This document shows positions 24,163 through 34,225 of a stretch of 40,689 nucleotides of DNA, one piece after another. Source of the stretch: Rhodobiaceae bacterium (GTDB taxonomy: Bacteria; Pseudomonadota; Alphaproteobacteria; RS24); NCBI GenBank assembly GCA_018673175.1, contig JABHDF010000047.1, positions 1 through 40,689 on the forward strand. The letters are read 5' to 3'. Numbering within the stretch: position 1 is the first letter of the stretch; each line of letters opens with the position of its first letter. The notes below the pieces were generated by a model. That model searched no databases, was not told the DNA's origin, and saw only the letters and a program-made list of their open reading frames with translations. The translations under genes and the position numbers were made by a program.

Positions 24163-25608
24163 ATGCGCGATAATCGAACCATATTCTTTATTCTCGGCCT
24201 GCTGCTCTCGGCAGTGGCTTTGGGCATGTTATTGCCGGCCTTAGCCGATGCCTTTAGCGGCCACCAAGATTGGCAAGTTTTTGTCGCCAGCGCTTTGGTG
24301 ACAGGGTTTATTTCCGGCGCGCTCATTCTTACCAATCGGGGTACGCTGCCGCCGCTTTCGGTCAAACAAGCGTTTTTACTGACCAGCTTATCTTGGTTGG
24401 GGCTGACCGGATTTTCGGCCCTGCCCTTTGCCTTTGGCGATTTAGACCTCAGCTATACAGATGCTTTTTTTGAAGCCATGTCTGGTCTCACCACCACGGG
24501 CGCGACCATTATTACGAATTTGGAGGAAGCCCCCCCAGGAATTTTATTATGGCGCGCGCTGCTGCAATGGTTTGGTGGCATTGGTATTATTGTGATGGCC
24601 ATTTCGGTTCTGCCGATGCTCAACGTTGGCGGCATGCAATTGTTCCGCTTGGAAAGTTCGGATACATCCGAGAAAATTCTGCCGCGCACCGCCCAAATAG
24701 CTGGCTCGATTACGCGGCTGTATTTTGCCATCACCCTGTTTTGCGTCACCGCCTACATCATGGCGGGCATGAGTATTTTCGACGCCATCGCCCATGCGAT
24801 GACGACCATTGCAACAGGCGGATTCTCGACGCGCAATGAAAGTTTCGCGGCGTTTTCCCCCAGCGTCTCTATGGTGGCGGTGGTGTTTATGTTGGCGTCC
24901 TCTCTGCCGTTTGTCGCCTATTTGCAATTGGTCAATCGCAAGTTCGATAAATTTGTGCAGGACGCGCAAATCCGTACGTTCCTGCTTCTCGCGCTGGGCG
25001 CGACTTTGGCCATGTGGGCCTATCAGCTGAGCCAAGGCGTGCAAAGCGATGGCTCTGCCATCCTGTCGGCCGCTTTTAACACCATCTCTATTTTAACGGG
25101 CACAGGCTATGTCAGCACCGATTACGGCGAATGGGGACCGTTTGCCATCGCGCTGTTTTTCGTCCTGACTTTCATCGGCGGGTGCGCGGGCTCGACCTCT
25201 TGCGGCTTAAAAATCTTTCGCCTGCAAGTCATCTTCAAAGCGGGCTGGCGCTATATTCGCCAGCTAACCCTGCCCAATGGGGTTTTTGTCATTCGCTATA
25301 ATGGTCGCTTGCTCGATGATGAGGTGGCCAATTCTGTGGTCGCCTTTGTTCTTATTTTCATTCTATCGTTTTCGGCCATTGCAATTTCCCTCAGCCTTAT
25401 GGGGCTCGACCCGCTGACCGCCCTATCGGCCTCGGCGGCCGCCATTGCCAATGTGGGCCCAGGTTTGGGCCCTGAAATTGGCCCGACCGGCACTTATGCT
25501 GGCCTGCCAGATAGCGCCAAATGGGTGCTGAGTTTTGGTATGTTGCTGGGACGTCTGGAGTTTCTGACCGTGCTGGTCATGTTTGCGCCGAGCTTCTGGC
25601 GCCGCTAA
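24163..25608 (+). CDS. trkH: TrkH-family potassium uptake protein
   Basis: A 481-residue ion-conducting subunit of a Trk/Ktr potassium transporter with four pore repeats. The filter regions are visible as MSGLTTTGAT (106-115), ATGGFSTRNES, LTGTGYVSTDYG and ANVGPGLGPEIG. No TrkA/KtrA regulatory subunit is adjacent, so it must be encoded elsewhere. It starts 5 bp after apaG and is probably co-transcribed. It converges with the RND gene, with 3 bp between stop codons. Confidence 0.94.
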   Translation: MRDNRTIFFILGLLLSAVALGMLLPALADAFSGHQDWQVFVASALVTGFISGALILTNRGTLPPLSVKQAFLLTSLSWLGLTGFSALPFAFGDLDLSYTDAFFEAMSGLTTTGATIITNLEEAPPGILLWRALLQWFGGIGIIVMAISVLPMLNVGGMQLFRLESSDTSEKILPRTAQIAGSITRLYFAITLFCVTAYIMAGMSIFDAIAHAMTTIATGGFSTRNESFAAFSPSVSMVAVVFMLASSLPFVAYLQLVNRKFDKFVQDAQIRTFLLLALGATLAMWAYQLSQGVQSDGSAILSAAFNTISILTGTGYVSTDYGEWGPFAIALFFVLTFIGGCAGSTSCGLKIFRLQVIFKAGWRYIRQLTLPNGVFVIRYNGRLLDDEVANSVVAFVLIFILSFSAIAISLSLMGLDPLTALSASAAAIANVGPGLGPEIGPTGTYAGLPDSAKWVLSFGMLLGRLEFLTVLVMFAPSFWRR

Positions 25609-25611
25609 ACC

Positions 25612-28600
25612 CTATTCGCCCGCCTGATGAGGGATCCCCTGCCGCTTGGCGCGGCGGCGATCGATAAAGGCTCTGAAATCTTCCTGCATCCCCAAAACGC
25701 TTGGCACTAAAAACAGCACGATGAGCGAGGCAAAGGCCAGGCCCCACGCAATGGTTATCACCATCGGCAATAAGAACTGCGCCTGCACGCTGGTTTCAAA
25801 CAACAGCGGGGCCAAGCCTAAAACCGTGGTCAGAGAGGTTAGGGTCACGGCACGGAAACGATCGCAAATGCCATTGATGACGGCATCGCGAAGCGCTTCG
25901 CCAGCGTCCCGGCGCTCCTCAATGCGGCTGATGAGAATGATGGAGTTATTGACCAAAATGCCCGATAGCCCCAAAAGCCCGACCATGGAGAGGAAGGTTA
26001 AATCGAAGCCTTGCACATAATGGCCCAGCACCATGCCCACCAAGCCAAAGGGGATGACGGTCATAATGATGATGGGGCGCGAATAGCTGGCAAAGACAAA
26101 AGCCAAAACGACATAAATCATCGACAAGCCAATCAGCGCTCCGGCACGCAAGGACCCTAAGGTTTCCGCCTGCTCTTCACTGCGACCCCCAAAACTAAAT
26201 TCAATATTATGTTTTCTGGCAATGCGCGGTAAGGCATTTTCGGCCATGTCCTTTAGCACATCATTCGGGTTGCCTGCGCTATCGGCATAATCGGCCACCA
26301 CTTTAACGGTCACTTTGCCATCGGTGCGCCGAATGGATGCAAAGCCGGGTTTCTCGACAATATCCACAACCGCATCGAGCGGGATATAGCGCACGGGATT
26401 TGTGCCTGGCACGGGTAAATCAATATCGCCGAGCTGTTTCGGGCTCGTGCCGTCTCTGGGTTGGAGCACGCGAATGGTGACTTCCTCATCGCCGCGCGCA
26501 AAGCGTTTGGCGATAACCCCTTGCAAGGTACTGCGCGTTAAACTGCCGACCATTTGGTTGGTAAAGCCAAGCGCTTGGCCGCGCGCGTTCACCTCTAACA
26601 GCAGCTCTTGCTTATTATAAAATAAATCATCGCGCGCCCGGCTGATGCCCGCATATTGCTCGAGCTCTTGGCGCACTTCCATGGCGGCGCGTTTTAACGT
26701 ATCGGGATCACTATTTTGCAATCGAATATCAATGTCACGCCCGGGCGGGCCGCCACGGCGTTCCCTTACGAAAACATAGCGCAAGCCGGCCATATCGGGG
26801 ATGCGCTTTTCCCATTCTTTCACGATGTCTCGGGTCCGCACGTCGCGCGCTTCACTGGCAGTTAGCTCGGCATAGACCAGCGCGCGTTCATCGCCAAAGG
26901 CCGTGCGGGTGCGCCCGATTTGGGTAAACACCACGCTGATAAGATTATCGCCATCGGGTTCCTTGAGCGCTTGTTCGGCTTCGTAAAGGGCCTGCTCGAT
27001 ACGCCTCGTGCCCGCTTCCGTGGCCGCGCGTTTGGTGCCCGGTTGAAAGAACACATAGGCGTTGACCACTTCGCCTTCAGGCGAGGGGAAAAACCGAAAC
27101 GGCACGCGCCCGCCGGCCAAAAGCCCGATGCAAATAATCAAAACCGTCAACCCAACCGAGGCCGTGGTGTAGCGTCGGTCATAGGCGGCGGCGACGAAGC
27201 GGCGGAACCGACCATCGCGGAAATTATCAAAGCCATCTAAAAACCGTTTGCGCAACCCGCTAGGCTGGCGCGGCGGTTTAACCAACGCGTGGCTCAAGTG
27301 GCCTGGCAAAACGAGGAAACATTCCACCAAAGAGGCAATCAATACGCTCAAGACCACCAAAGGAATGGCGCGCACGAATTGGCCCAACACGCCCTCGATG
27401 AGCAGCACGGGAATAAAGGCAGCTAGGGTGGTTAAGGCAGCCGCGGTAATCGGCAAGGCCATACGAATGGCACCGCCTTCCGCGGCTTCTTGGGCACTCG
27501 CCCCTTGCTCAATCAGGGTTGAAGAATGCTCGCCAACCACAATCGCATCATCGACAATAATGCCAATGGTCATAATCAGCGCAAATAAGGACAGCATATT
27601 GATGGTCATGTCGAGATAGAACATCACGCCAAATGTCGCCATCAGCGAGGCCGGAATACCCGCCGCAACCCAAAAGGCAATGCGCCCGTTGAGGAATAAA
27701 AACAAAATGCACAACACCAGCACCATGCCCGTGACGCCATTGAACAGCAGCACGTTAATGCGCTGGATAATTTTATCGGCGTTCACATCAAATACTTTAA
27801 TTTCCAAAGTCGGCGGCAAGGCGCTCTCGACCTCTGCAATATAGTCGCGCACGGTTTTGGTGATTTTAAGCGCATCGGCGTTTTTGCTGCGTTGCACGGT
27901 CAGACGAATGGCGCGGTCTTTTCCCGACCAGCCTTCGGCTCCATCGGCATCGAAAGTATCGGAGACGCGGGCGACATCTTGCACTTTTACTTGTCCGCCC
28001 TCGGGGGTGCTGCGCACGGCAATTTGGCCTACATCCGCGGCACTTAACGCCAAGCCGACGGCGCGCACTTGGCGCTCGACACTGCCGCGCAAAACGCCGC
28101 CCGGCACATCGAGTGACGAATTGGCAACCCGCGTGCCAATATCTGACGGCGTTAAATCATAGCGACGTAATTGCTCGCCTCGAGCCTCCACCCAAATTTC
28201 TTCGGCGCGGTACCCCTCCATGGTGATTTTATCAATGCCTTTGTCCAGCAAACCATCGCGCAATTGTTTGGCGTAGGCGCGCAAAGCCCGCTCTTCAAAT
28301 GGCCCCGTAACCAAAACGGAAACCACGGATTCGAAAAACGTCTCTTGCGAAATCAACGGTTTTTCCGCGTCCTTTGGCAAAGTGACAATCGCATTGACCG
28401 CGGCCTCTACATCCGCGACGGCGCGCTGAATATCGGTATCTGGCCGAAACTCGATGGACATCACGGCGACGCTTTGGCGAGACTGGGCCGAAAATTCTTT
28501 TACCCCGTCGATAAACCGCACTTCGGGTTGAATGGTCGCGACAATATTTTTATCAATATCTTGCGCCGAAGCGCCCGGCCACGGCACGGTGATGTTCACG

Positions 28601-28737
28601 GTTTTAATTTCGGTGGTTGGGAAAAACTGTACGTTGAGATTACTCAGGCCGAAAAAGCCCAGCATAATCATCGCAAAAAACAAAAGATTCGCCGCGTTGC
28701 GATGGCGTGAGAACAGCTCAATGGAGGGGCGCAACAT
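25612..28737 (-). CDS. RND-family efflux transporter permease
   Basis: An inner-membrane proton-driven efflux pump of 1041 residues with two repeats of six helices and large periplasmic loops. TM1 is at about 15-35, and TM4 contains IGIIVDDAIVVGE with the proton-relay aspartates D396-D397. The length and the VDDAIVVGE sequence fit the hydrophobe/multidrug (HAE) class rather than the metal-specific CusA class. Its start overlaps the adaptor stop by 1 bp. No TolC-like outer-membrane factor is in the window. Confidence 0.93.
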   Translation of the reverse strand: MLRPSIELFSRHRNAANLLFFAMIMLGFFGLSNLNVQFFPTTEIKTVNITVPWPGASAQDIDKNIVATIQPEVRFIDGVKEFSAQSRQSVAVMSIEFRPDTDIQRAVADVEAAVNAIVTLPKDAEKPLISQETFFESVVSVLVTGPFEERALRAYAKQLRDGLLDKGIDKITMEGYRAEEIWVEARGEQLRRYDLTPSDIGTRVANSSLDVPGGVLRGSVERQVRAVGLALSAADVGQIAVRSTPEGGQVKVQDVARVSDTFDADGAEGWSGKDRAIRLTVQRSKNADALKITKTVRDYIAEVESALPPTLEIKVFDVNADKIIQRINVLLFNGVTGMVLVLCILFLFLNGRIAFWVAAGIPASLMATFGVMFYLDMTINMLSLFALIMTIGIIVDDAIVVGEHSSTLIEQGASAQEAAEGGAIRMALPITAAALTTLAAFIPVLLIEGVLGQFVRAIPLVVLSVLIASLVECFLVLPGHLSHALVKPPRQPSGLRKRFLDGFDNFRDGRFRRFVAAAYDRRYTTASVGLTVLIICIGLLAGGRVPFRFFPSPEGEVVNAYVFFQPGTKRAATEAGTRRIEQALYEAEQALKEPDGDNLISVVFTQIGRTRTAFGDERALVYAELTASEARDVRTRDIVKEWEKRIPDMAGLRYVFVRERRGGPPGRDIDIRLQNSDPDTLKRAAMEVRQELEQYAGISRARDDLFYNKQELLLEVNARGQALGFTNQMVGSLTRSTLQGVIAKRFARGDEEVTIRVLQPRDGTSPKQLGDIDLPVPGTNPVRYIPLDAVVDIVEKPGFASIRRTDGKVTVKVVADYADSAGNPNDVLKDMAENALPRIARKHNIEFSFGGRSEEQAETLGSLRAGALIGLSMIYVVLAFVFASYSRPIIIMTVIPFGLVGMVLGHYVQGFDLTFLSMVGLLGLSGILVNNSIILISRIEERRDAGEALRDAVINGICDRFRAVTLTSLTTVLGLAPLLFETSVQAQFLLPMVITIAWGLAFASLIVLFLVPSVLGMQEDFRAFIDRRRAKRQGIPHQAGE

Positions 28738-29942
28738 TAGCCCTGCTCCAAAACTTGAACCGCCACACCAGGCGCGGCTTCATTAAAGCGCGTCAGCAAA
28801 ATTTCGTCGCCTGGCGTCAAGCCCTGGCGCACCAAAACGCGGGCGCCATCATCGATGAAATCGGTCAATTGATGCGCCACGAGACGCCCCTCTTTAACCA
28901 GATAAATTTGGTTGTCACCATAAATGGCATCTTTGGGTATCGCCATAACATCGGGCACAGGCTGCGCCACAAGATCTACGGTAACAAAAGCGCCCCCGCG
29001 CAAAATCGTCGAGATTTTGCCCCGAACGCCCGCGTAAATTTCAACGCCTCGGGTCGATTGAGAAATTTGCGCGCCAACGCGTTCAATCTCAGCCTGTAAG
29101 GTAATTTGTTCCGCGCCCACATCCCAGACCACATCAATCGGGCGTCCGATGACTGAGCTATTGCGCAGCAAAAACCGGCCATATTCGTCATCGGTCATGG
29201 TAAAGACAACTTCGAAATTATCCGCATCATGCAGCGTGCCAATGGGATCATTCGGGTTCAAAACGCGGCCTTGGCGAGCTGCCACATGGCTCACATGGCC
29301 ATCGAAGGGGGCAATGACTTCGGTATTTTTTAGATCGCGAGCGGCGCGTTGCACCTGCACCGCCAAACGCTCCACGACCGAGGCTTGCTGGTCGCGGCGC
29401 GATTTTTGAATCGTGTGCTGGGTGCGCCGGTCATCCAAAACTTTTTTGGATACAGTGTCTTTGGCAGCCAGTTTTTTGGCTCGTTGATACTCTTGATACG
29501 CCAAACCAACCGAAGCTTTGCGCTCTGCCAGTAGGGCCTTGGCCCCTTTTAATTGCGCATCGGCTTCTGCCAAACGGGTTTCATAAGTAAACGGATCAAT
29601 GCGCAACAGCCAATCGCCCTTGGCGACGCGCGCGCCATCTTGAAAGCCCTCGCCCGTGGCAACCACTTCGCCCGATACCATAGCGCGCAACTTAACTTGT
29701 TTTTTCGCCCGCAACTCACCAAAAGCGGTAATCCGCGGCTCGACCATTTTATAGGCGACTTGCCGAGCGGTGACCGACCAAACGACTTCCTTGCTTTCTA
29801 CCGGTTTGGTTTCTGGTTTGCTGGAAACCAAGAGAGAAAAGCCAAAAAACCCCATGGCTAAAACCAGCAGCGGGATTGGCAAAGGTAATTTGCGTTTGGT
29901 GCCTGTCGGCGAGGCGCGCGTCGATTTAGCGAATAAACTCAT
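28737..29942 (-). CDS. RND efflux pump periplasmic adaptor (membrane fusion protein)
   Basis: A 401-residue adaptor linking the RND permease to an outer-membrane channel. It has one N-terminal membrane anchor (about 20-40), a biotinyl-lipoyl domain split around SGEVVATGEGFQDGARVAKG (starting near residue 90) and APFDGHVSHV, a helical hairpin between these halves (about 125-210), and a beta-barrel C-terminal part. It is followed directly by the permease. A 76-bp gap separates it from hslO upstream. No local regulator gene is visible. Confidence 0.92.
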   Translation of the reverse strand: MSLFAKSTRASPTGTKRKLPLPIPLLVLAMGFFGFSLLVSSKPETKPVESKEVVWSVTARQVAYKMVEPRITAFGELRAKKQVKLRAMVSGEVVATGEGFQDGARVAKGDWLLRIDPFTYETRLAEADAQLKGAKALLAERKASVGLAYQEYQRAKKLAAKDTVSKKVLDDRRTQHTIQKSRRDQQASVVERLAVQVQRAARDLKNTEVIAPFDGHVSHVAARQGRVLNPNDPIGTLHDADNFEVVFTMTDDEYGRFLLRNSSVIGRPIDVVWDVGAEQITLQAEIERVGAQISQSTRGVEIYAGVRGKISTILRGGAFVTVDLVAQPVPDVMAIPKDAIYGDNQIYLVKEGRLVAHQLTDFIDDGARVLVRQGLTPGDEILLTRFNEAAPGVAVQVLEQG

Positions 29943-30018
29943 TATATCTACCCAGTCCGTTCTTCTCTCTTGATATAACGCGCAAAGCTAGCTTAACCAG
30001 TCAGTCACACCTCAAAGT

Positions 30019-30972
30019 TTAAGGGGCAGCGACAAAAGCCTCCTGCGGGCTAAAGACATATTGCTCGTTACAAAAGTCACAATTGATCTCAATGGTCTCT
30101 TGCGATTGCATTTCATTCTGGTCGGTGTCCGGCAGGCCCTGCAACATATTTTGCACCCGCTCGCGCGAACACGGGCAGGCAAAGCGCAAAGGCCGTGTAT
30201 CAAAAACCCGAACGCCTTCTTCGTGGAACAGGCGAAACGCCAAAGTTTGCGGGTCGATTTCACCGTCCAGCAATTCGCTATCTTGGGTGGTTTCCAACAA
30301 AATTTTCAGCCGGTTCCATTCCTCATCGATATAATCTGGGTCGCCCTCGGGCGGCAACTCGATGCCCCCCGTTGTCGCTGTCTGCTGCACCACAATGCCG
30401 CCGGCGCGCCATTCTACTTTGCCGCCCGCCAACAACAGCGGAGCGGCCGCAAGTTTCAACGTGGTGGCAATTTGCTCGGAGCGCTGGAAATACTCCAGGG
30501 CTGCCTCGGCCAAAGTCTCGCCTTCGAGCGGTACAATGCCCTGATAGCGCTCCATATCCGCGCCTTGATCGACGGTAAAAGCCATGTGGCTGCCATCGCC
30601 CAACAAAGCGATGGGAGGTATCTCGTCTTTTAAGGCTTGGTGAACGGCCGCTTCGTCGAATTGGGCAAAGCCGCGCATCTCGCCGACGCCATCGCCGTCC
30701 GGCGCATAATCCACCATCAAAGTTGAGACCGCGCCTTTGCCGTGCAATTGCAAAATAAAGCGTCCGTCAAATTTCAACATCGTGCCGAGCATGGCCACCA
30801 GCACCAAGGCTTCGCCGAGCAGCCGATTGACCGCCTCTGGGTAGTCGTGACGCGTGATAACTTGGGTCGCTAAATCGTTTAATTGGACGACGCGGCCATT
30901 GATATTATGCCCATCGAGGCGAAATGGCAGCACATGATCCACGGTGTCCGAATGCGTTGAGAGCTCAGTCAT
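30019..30972 (-). CDS. hslO: Redox-regulated chaperone Hsp33
   Basis: A 317-residue holdase chaperone activated by oxidation. The C-terminal zinc redox switch is present as C266-x-C268 (CPC) and C298-x-x-C301 (CDFC). The N-terminal domain contains MVDYAPDGDGVGEMRGFA. The start overlaps the end of argF by 8 bp (ATGACTGA), so it is translated as part of the argD-argF-hslO unit, an order I recall from several alphaproteobacteria. Confidence 0.95.
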   Translation of the reverse strand: MTELSTHSDTVDHVLPFRLDGHNINGRVVQLNDLATQVITRHDYPEAVNRLLGEALVLVAMLGTMLKFDGRFILQLHGKGAVSTLMVDYAPDGDGVGEMRGFAQFDEAAVHQALKDEIPPIALLGDGSHMAFTVDQGADMERYQGIVPLEGETLAEAALEYFQRSEQIATTLKLAAAPLLLAGGKVEWRAGGIVVQQTATTGGIELPPEGDPDYIDEEWNRLKILLETTQDSELLDGEIDPQTLAFRLFHEEGVRVFDTRPLRFACPCSRERVQNMLQGLPDTDQNEMQSQETIEINCDFCNEQYVFSPQEAFVAAP

Positions 30973-31897
30973 TTAGGTTTTCCATGCAATACAATAAGAC
31001 AGCTTTTTGGGCGTGAGCGCGGTTTTCCGCCTCATCAAACACCACAGAACGCGGGCCATCCATCACCTCGGCCGTAACTTCGCTATCGCGATAGGCCGGC
31101 AGGCAATGCATGAAAATCGGGTCGTCGCCGATATCCATCAGGCTTTGCGTTACCTGATAGGGGGCAAAGGAGGCGGCGCGTTTTTCTGCGGTTGCTGGAT
31201 CATCGCTCATCGACACCCAGCAATCGGTAATCAGCGCGCTGGCGCCTTGGGTGGCTTGCTCGGCGGTGTCGCAAAGCGTGATTTTAGCGCCCTTGGCGCG
31301 CGCCGCATCTATTTCGGCTTGCGGCACGGCAAAATTATCGGGCACTGCCAAAGCCAATTCGAAATCGACCAAAGCGGCCGCGTGGACAAAAGACACAGCC
31401 ACATTATTGCCATCGCCAAGCCAGGCCAAACGCTGGCCGTTCAAGCGGCCTTTGTGTTCTTCAAAGGTCATTAAATCAGCCACGATTTGGCACGGATGAC
31501 TATGCGCGGTCAGGCCATTGATGACTGGAATTTGCGCATGCGCGGCCAATTCGGTGAGCGTTTCATGGGGGCCGGTGCGCAGCATCGCAACATCGGCAAA
31601 ACGCGAGATGACTTGCGCGGTATCCGAAATACTCTCGCCGCGCCCCAATTGCATATCCGACTGATTGAGCACCATAGTTTGGCCGCCAAGCTGGCGCATG
31701 CCCAAGTCGAACGACAGGCGTGTGCGCGTCGAAGGTTTTTCAAATATCATCGCCAAAACATGACCCGCCAAAGGCGCATCCGCATCAACCGCCCCCTTGG
31801 GGAGGCCTGCGCGCGCGGCTTTGCGGGCTGCGCCCGCGTCCAGCATTTGGCGCAACGCGTCGCCTTGTAAGTTGGCTAGGTCGAGAAAATGGCTCAT
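30965..31897 (-). CDS. argF: Ornithine carbamoyltransferase
   Basis: A 310-residue enzyme that forms citrulline from ornithine and carbamoyl phosphate in arginine synthesis. The carbamoyl-phosphate site is STRTR (56-60) with HPCQ (134-137), and the ornithine-side catalytic motif is HCLP (264-267). The start MSHFLDLANLQGD has GGAGAA about 6 nt upstream and overlaps argD by 4 bp; a longer frame to 31936 is less likely. Confidence 0.95.
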   Translation of the reverse strand: MSHFLDLANLQGDALRQMLDAGAARKAARAGLPKGAVDADAPLAGHVLAMIFEKPSTRTRLSFDLGMRQLGGQTMVLNQSDMQLGRGESISDTAQVISRFADVAMLRTGPHETLTELAAHAQIPVINGLTAHSHPCQIVADLMTFEEHKGRLNGQRLAWLGDGNNVAVSFVHAAALVDFELALAVPDNFAVPQAEIDAARAKGAKITLCDTAEQATQGASALITDCWVSMSDDPATAEKRAASFAPYQVTQSLMDIGDDPIFMHCLPAYRDSEVTAEVMDGPRSVVFDEAENRAHAQKAVLLYCMENLND

Positions 31898-33108
31898 GGC
31901 GCTTCTCCTAATTGGGGGTCCCGCAAAGTTTGACACGCGGTTTCAATGGCCGCTATGGCTGTGTCCAAGTCGGTTTTTTCAATGTTCAAAGGTGGCAAGA
32001 GACGCAAGGTATTTTCGCCCGCCCCGACGCTGAGTAAATTTGCCCCGCGCAGAGCCGTTACAATTTCCATATTCGGCAAAACACATTCCAAACCCACCAT
32101 CAGGCCAGAGCCGCGAAGACCCGAAAAAACATCGCTATTTTCATCGATAATGCGCGCCAAATGCTGCCGGAAATAAACCGCCATATCTTGCACATTCGCG
32201 AGAAAACCATCTTCCAAAACCGTCTCTAAAACGGCACTGCCCACACGGCAAGCCAAAGGGTTGCCGCCATAGGTCGAGCCATGCGTGCCAGGTTGCATGA
32301 CCCTGCCAACCTCGCGCGTGGTCAATATAGCCCCAAGCGGAAACCCGCCGCCAATGCCCTTGGCAATGGCCATGACATCGGGCGTAATCTCGGCCCATTC
32401 ATGGGCAAATAGTTTTCCCGTACGGCCAATGCCGCATTGCACTTCGTCGAGCCCCAAGAGGATATCGTGCTTGTCGCAAAGGGCGCGAAGCGCGCGCAAG
32501 AATTCTGTGCCAACATTGCGAACACCGCCTTCGCCTTGCACCGGCTCGATTAAAATACCTGCCGTCGTGTCATCAATCAGCGCTTCCAGCGCCGCAATGT
32601 CAAAACTTGGGCATTGCACAAAACCTGTCGGCGCTGGGCCAAAGCCCTCGAGATAGGCTTGGTTTCCAGCCGCTGCCAGAGCCCCCAAAGTGCGGCCATG
32701 AAAAGCGCCGGCGAAACTAATCAGGGTCACTTTTTCACCATGGCCATTGGCAGCATGATATTTGCGCATGGTCTTAATCATACCCTCGGCCGCCTCGGCG
32801 CCCGAGTTTCCGAAAAACACCAAATCAGCAAAACTATTCTCACATAAGCGGTCGGCCAAAGCCTCTTGCTCGGGAATTTCGTATAAATTAGAGACGTGCC
32901 AGAGCTTTTGCGCTTGGTCGGTAATGGCCTCTACCAATTTTGGATGGCTATGGCCCAGAGTATTGACCGCGATACCAGAGCCGAAATCGAGATATTTTTC
33001 GCCATCCGTCGTCGTCAGCCACGCGCCATCGCCGCGCGCAAAGCGCAAGCTCGACCGATTATAGCTCGGCATAACATGGCTCGTTAGAGGACTATCTGGC
33101 CCACTCAT
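31894..33108 (-). CDS. argD: Acetylornithine aminotransferase
   Basis: A 404-residue class III PLP aminotransferase acting on N-acetylornithine in arginine synthesis (many homologues also act on succinyl-diaminopimelate). The PLP lysine is K250 in MAIAKGIGGGFP; other family segments are FGSGIAVNTLGH (42-53), NSGAEAAE (101-108) and LDEVQCGIGRTG (220-231). The Shine-Dalgarno AGGAGA is close upstream and is duplicated 26 bp further up. It is the first gene of argD-argF-hslO. Confidence 0.95.
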   Translation of the reverse strand: MSGPDSPLTSHVMPSYNRSSLRFARGDGAWLTTTDGEKYLDFGSGIAVNTLGHSHPKLVEAITDQAQKLWHVSNLYEIPEQEALADRLCENSFADLVFFGNSGAEAAEGMIKTMRKYHAANGHGEKVTLISFAGAFHGRTLGALAAAGNQAYLEGFGPAPTGFVQCPSFDIAALEALIDDTTAGILIEPVQGEGGVRNVGTEFLRALRALCDKHDILLGLDEVQCGIGRTGKLFAHEWAEITPDVMAIAKGIGGGFPLGAILTTREVGRVMQPGTHGSTYGGNPLACRVGSAVLETVLEDGFLANVQDMAVYFRQHLARIIDENSDVFSGLRGSGLMVGLECVLPNMEIVTALRGANLLSVGAGENTLRLLPPLNIEKTDLDTAIAAIETACQTLRDPQLGEAP

Positions 33109-33203
33109 GGTCGTCTCCTGTGGTCGTCTTATGTGGACGTCTCCTGTGCCCCCGTCTCGCTTGGGGGCGCGAGGGTGGTCCGCAGCCCACTCAAATTAAA
33201 TAC

Positions 33204-33238
33204 AAAAAGCCGCCCTTACATTTCAGCGGAGGCGGCTT
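33204..33238 (-). terminator. Rho-independent terminator of the ABC-2 permease gene
   Basis: The 8-bp stem AAGCCGCC/GGCGGCTT (33207-33214 and 33231-33238) is followed on the minus strand by five U. It lies about 70 bp after the permease stop and before argD. Confidence 0.8.
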
Positions 33239-33309
33239 GCTGAGGATGAGTTTTACACCAAAAGTGGGATTTGGGGCAAGGCTTGCTTGTCGGTTTTGAC
33301 TTTTTCGAA

Positions 33310-34173
33310 TTAGCTTTTAATTCGCCAGCCTTTGGCCAAAACATATTGGCACGCGAGCGAAGTTAGCAGCGTAAGCCCAATGAGCAGGCCAGCGCCGAAC
33401 CATAGCGAGCCTTCGGCATTGCCGGTCATCGCATAGCGGAAGCCATCAATCATATAGAAGAACGGATTATATTGCGTAATCGCATAGGCAAATCCGGGCA
33501 ATTGGCTGACCGAATAAAACGTGCCCGACAGAAACGACAGCGGCGTGATGACAAAATTACTGATGGTTGCCAAATGGTCGAATTTTTCGGCCCAAATGCC
33601 ACCCAGCAGACCAATTTGCGCCAGTAAGGCGGAAGCGATGCCTGCATAAAACAGAGCCGCAAAAATATTGTGAATCGACAGATCAATGAAGATCGACATG
33701 CCGATGAAAGTTCCGCCCCCGACAAATATGCCGCGCGTTATGCCGCCCATTGTAATGCCAATGTTCAGTTCCAGCGGCGATAGGGGGGGCATTAAAAAGT
33801 CGACGACATTGCCCTGCACTTTTGCCACCAACAAAGAGGAGGACGCATTGGCGAAAGCATTTTGCACCACCGCCATCATAATCAGGCCAGGGGCGAGGAA
33901 ATTAACAAACGGCACACCGTTAATGTCGGGGCGTAGGCCGCCGAGGGCCAAAGAGAAAATCGCAAGAAACAAAAGCGTCGTAATCATCGGCGCCATCAAC
34001 GTTTGCATCCAGACTTTCAAGAACCTCTGCACTTCTTTTCGATACAGCGTCCACAGACCCAGATAGTTAAACCGACCAAAATGGCGAACCCCAAGTTCAG
34101 GATAGGCGTTGGACGGGCTTGATTTAATTTCTGTTTTTACATTCATGCGGCCGAGGATAGGCAAATTTGGCAT
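33310..34173 (-). CDS. ABC-2 type transporter permease
   Basis: A 287-residue permease with about six membrane helices, the first at about 60-80. TPLSFLSGTFYSVSQLP and YNPFFYMIDGFRYAMTG are typical of the ABC-2/YadH-NodJ family, which exports drugs or polysaccharides. The start could be Met10 (34146); neither start has a clear Shine-Dalgarno sequence. No ATP-binding partner gene is adjacent on either side, which is unusual because these proteins normally sit next to their ATPase. Its promoter must share the 172-bp interval with gcrA. It has its own terminator. Confidence 0.88.
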   Translation of the reverse strand: MPNLPILGRMNVKTEIKSSPSNAYPELGVRHFGRFNYLGLWTLYRKEVQRFLKVWMQTLMAPMITTLLFLAIFSLALGGLRPDINGVPFVNFLAPGLIMMAVVQNAFANASSSLLVAKVQGNVVDFLMPPLSPLELNIGITMGGITRGIFVGGGTFIGMSIFIDLSIHNIFAALFYAGIASALLAQIGLLGGIWAEKFDHLATISNFVITPLSFLSGTFYSVSQLPGFAYAITQYNPFFYMIDGFRYAMTGNAEGSLWFGAGLLIGLTLLTSLACQYVLAKGWRIKS

Positions 34174-34225
34174 TAGTTCAAGCGGATTTTAAAACCCCTG
34201 GGTGTCGCGATATTTGGGGCTCGGC

